Positions 41,032 through 42,280 of a DNA stretch of 42,280 bases are shown piece by piece. The notes under the pieces were generated by a model. That model did no database searches. It was not told where the DNA came from and was given only the letters and a program-made list of their open reading frames with translations. Both the position numbers and the translations under genes were made by a program. Origin of the DNA: an uncultured Erysipelotrichaceae bacterium (lineage in GTDB: Bacteria > Bacillota_I > Bacilli_A > Erysipelotrichales > Coprobacillaceae); NCBI GenBank assembly GCA_947074115.1, contig CAMTOK010000006.1, positions 1 through 42,280 on the forward strand. Reading direction: 5' to 3'. How positions within the stretch are numbered: the stretch's first letter is position 1; the number at the start of each line of letters is the position of its first letter.

Positions 41032-42231
41032 ATGCAAAAAATTAGAAATATAATAGAACGAAATCCTTTAATACTTATCTGTACAATATTAGCATCATTA
41101 AGTTGCTTTGCTATATTGAATGCTGCTCCACTTATGAGTAAAATAGATAACCCTAATTCATTATGGATTAAACAACTTGTCTTTTATGCAATATCTGCAG
41201 TCGTTATCTTTATAATTATAAAAGTCGGTAAAGATCAAGTTTATAACAATATACATATCATCTACTGGGGAATAATGATTCTCTTGGTTGGTTTAGCAGT
41301 TGAGCACTTTGTTTATACGAGGTTTGCTATGCACATTGTTCCATTTGCAAGTCATGTCTCTGGAGCGACATCCTGGTATAATCTACCCGGATTCAGTTTA
41401 CAACCTTCAGAATTCATGAAAATTGCAATTGTTATTTATCTTGCAAAAATTACAAGTGTTTATAATGCTGAAACAACATATCCTACATTAGAAGGAGAAA
41501 TCCGATATATCTTAAAATGTATTGGTGTTATGTTGTTACCAACAATTCTTGTTTTCTTACAAAATGATACTGGTGTTGTATTAATTATGTTTGCCGGTGT
41601 TGTGTGTGTTATGTTCTCAAGTGCACTAAGAACACGTTGGTTTAGTATTGGCGTTCTTGCTGTTTTAACACTCGTTGGTATATTCGTATTCTTATTTGTA
41701 TTCCAACCTGAATTGTTCTCAAAGTTCTTTCCTGATCATCAAATGAGTCGTTTTTACGGATGGATTGATCCTGAGGGAACCATTAACAATGAAGGATATC
41801 AATTGTTCTATTCTTTATTATCGTACGGTACTGCTGGTTGGTTTGGGCACGGATTCCAATCTGTGATCAAAGTCTTCCCAGAAGCACAAACAGATTTTAT
41901 ATTTGCGGTTATTACAACAAACTATGGTTATCTAGGTGGATTCCTAACAATTGGTTTGGTTGTTGTTCTCGATATATATATATTAAAAATAGGATTTGAT
42001 TCAACAAATCGAATTGATAAAAGTTTAGCTTGTGGTATATTTGGTATGTTGTTCTTCCAACAAGTTTGGAACATATCCATGATTTTAGGTTTATTACCTA
42101 TCACCGGTATTACACTTCCATTTATATCCTACGGTGGATCATCATTATTATCTTATATGATCGCTATTGGACTATTTATGGATATCAATTATCAAAATAA
42201 TATTAGAAACTCTAAAAGAAGATATTATTAG
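41032..42231 (+). CDS. SEDS-family peptidoglycan polymerase (RodA/FtsW/SpoVE)
   Basis: The product is 399 aa. AGGAG with 7-base spacing selects the ATG at 41032 over a GTG at 41026. About ten membrane helices are predicted. Family signatures are GFSLQPSEFMKIAIVIYLAK, FLQNDTGVVLIMFAGV (with the conserved Asp), the extracellular loop QLFYSLLSYGTAGWFGHGFQ and the ending GITLPFISYGGSSLLSYMIAIGL. SEDS proteins polymerise glycan strands together with a class B PBP. The sequence does not let me separate RodA from FtsW or SpoVE; no PBP or mur genes flank it. A strong terminator follows. Confidence 0.92.
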   Translation: MQKIRNIIERNPLILICTILASLSCFAILNAAPLMSKIDNPNSLWIKQLVFYAISAVVIFIIIKVGKDQVYNNIHIIYWGIMILLVGLAVEHFVYTRFAMHIVPFASHVSGATSWYNLPGFSLQPSEFMKIAIVIYLAKITSVYNAETTYPTLEGEIRYILKCIGVMLLPTILVFLQNDTGVVLIMFAGVVCVMFSSALRTRWFSIGVLAVLTLVGIFVFLFVFQPELFSKFFPDHQMSRFYGWIDPEGTINNEGYQLFYSLLSYGTAGWFGHGFQSVIKVFPEAQTDFIFAVITTNYGYLGGFLTIGLVVVLDIYILKIGFDSTNRIDKSLACGIFGMLFFQQVWNISMILGLLPITGITLPFISYGGSSLLSYMIAIGLFMDINYQNNIRNSKRRYY

Positions 42232-42257
42232 ATCCATTTCATATGGATCTTTTTTTA
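42231..42257 (+). terminator. Terminator of the SEDS gene
   Basis: GATCCAT and ATGGATC (7 bp) with a 5-base loop, then eight T. The last base of the TAG stop is the first base of the stem. Confidence 0.85.
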
Positions 42258-42280
42258 TACTCTCTGACTCATATTAAAAT

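Overview
The window is AT-rich with a standard bacterial code (TGA is used as a stop) and strong Shine-Dalgarno sites of the AGGAGG/GAGGTG type. It carries T-box and FMN riboswitches and many short hairpin-plus-U-tract terminators. It looks like the chromosome of a low-GC Bacillota. The gene set (pyruvate formate-lyase, FeoAB, oxalate decarboxylase, RibU, MntR-like and PadR regulators) suits an anaerobic gut fermenter, possibly of the Erysipelotrichia/Coprobacillus type. That placement is inference. No prophage, insertion sequence or CRISPR array was seen.

Layout. 1-1601: a ROK sugar kinase and a TIM-barrel protein. 1814-2665: an orphan prepilin-like protein. 2749-10454: an aromatic amino acid locus in two transcription units. 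A phenylalanine-type T-box (specifier UUC) precedes aroF1-aroB-aroA-aroC-pheA-aroK. A tyrosine-type T-box (specifier UAC) precedes a second DAHP synthase, aroF2. The two aroF genes share an 812-bp tract with no mismatch, while their N-terminal regulatory parts differ. 10466-14113: HAD phosphatase, LCP cell-wall ligase, purine permease. 14470-15831: FMN riboswitch, ribU and a flavin-binding split-barrel protein. 15874-17713: DNA glycosylase, tRNA-Arg(CCU), phosphodiesterase and two unknown small proteins. 17812-20731: MntR-like repressor divergent from feoAB. 20883-22016: membrane diguanylate cyclase. 22040-25003: oxalate decarboxylase with a SulP anion permease. 25065-26262: a 61-aa protein, a Gly-Pro-His repeat protein and cysE. 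26315-30910: MATE pump, glycosyltransferase, acetyltransferase, exonuclease-BRCT and RNase H. 31042-31956: lipid kinase. 31963-34001: a PadR-controlled envelope operon with an almost ideal palindromic operator over its promoter. 34015-36492: XRE regulator, fructokinase-type ROK kinase and pflA. 36544-40449: a lipoprotein phosphoesterase and a split pyruvate formate-lyase. 40593-42231: a cysteine-less EIIB-like membrane protein divergent from a SEDS (RodA/FtsW) gene.

The most unusual system is the pyruvate formate-lyase locus. The 687-residue core carries the active-site Cys-Cys pair but ends before the glycyl-radical domain. That domain is a separate 79-residue gene downstream. Between them lies a third small gene whose first half resembles the radical domain but which lacks the RVSGYAV radical motif. 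With pflA nearby, this looks like a multi-subunit PFL with an exchangeable radical subunit and a radical-dead paralogue.

Many transcription units here end with the stop codon inside, or touching, the terminator hairpin.
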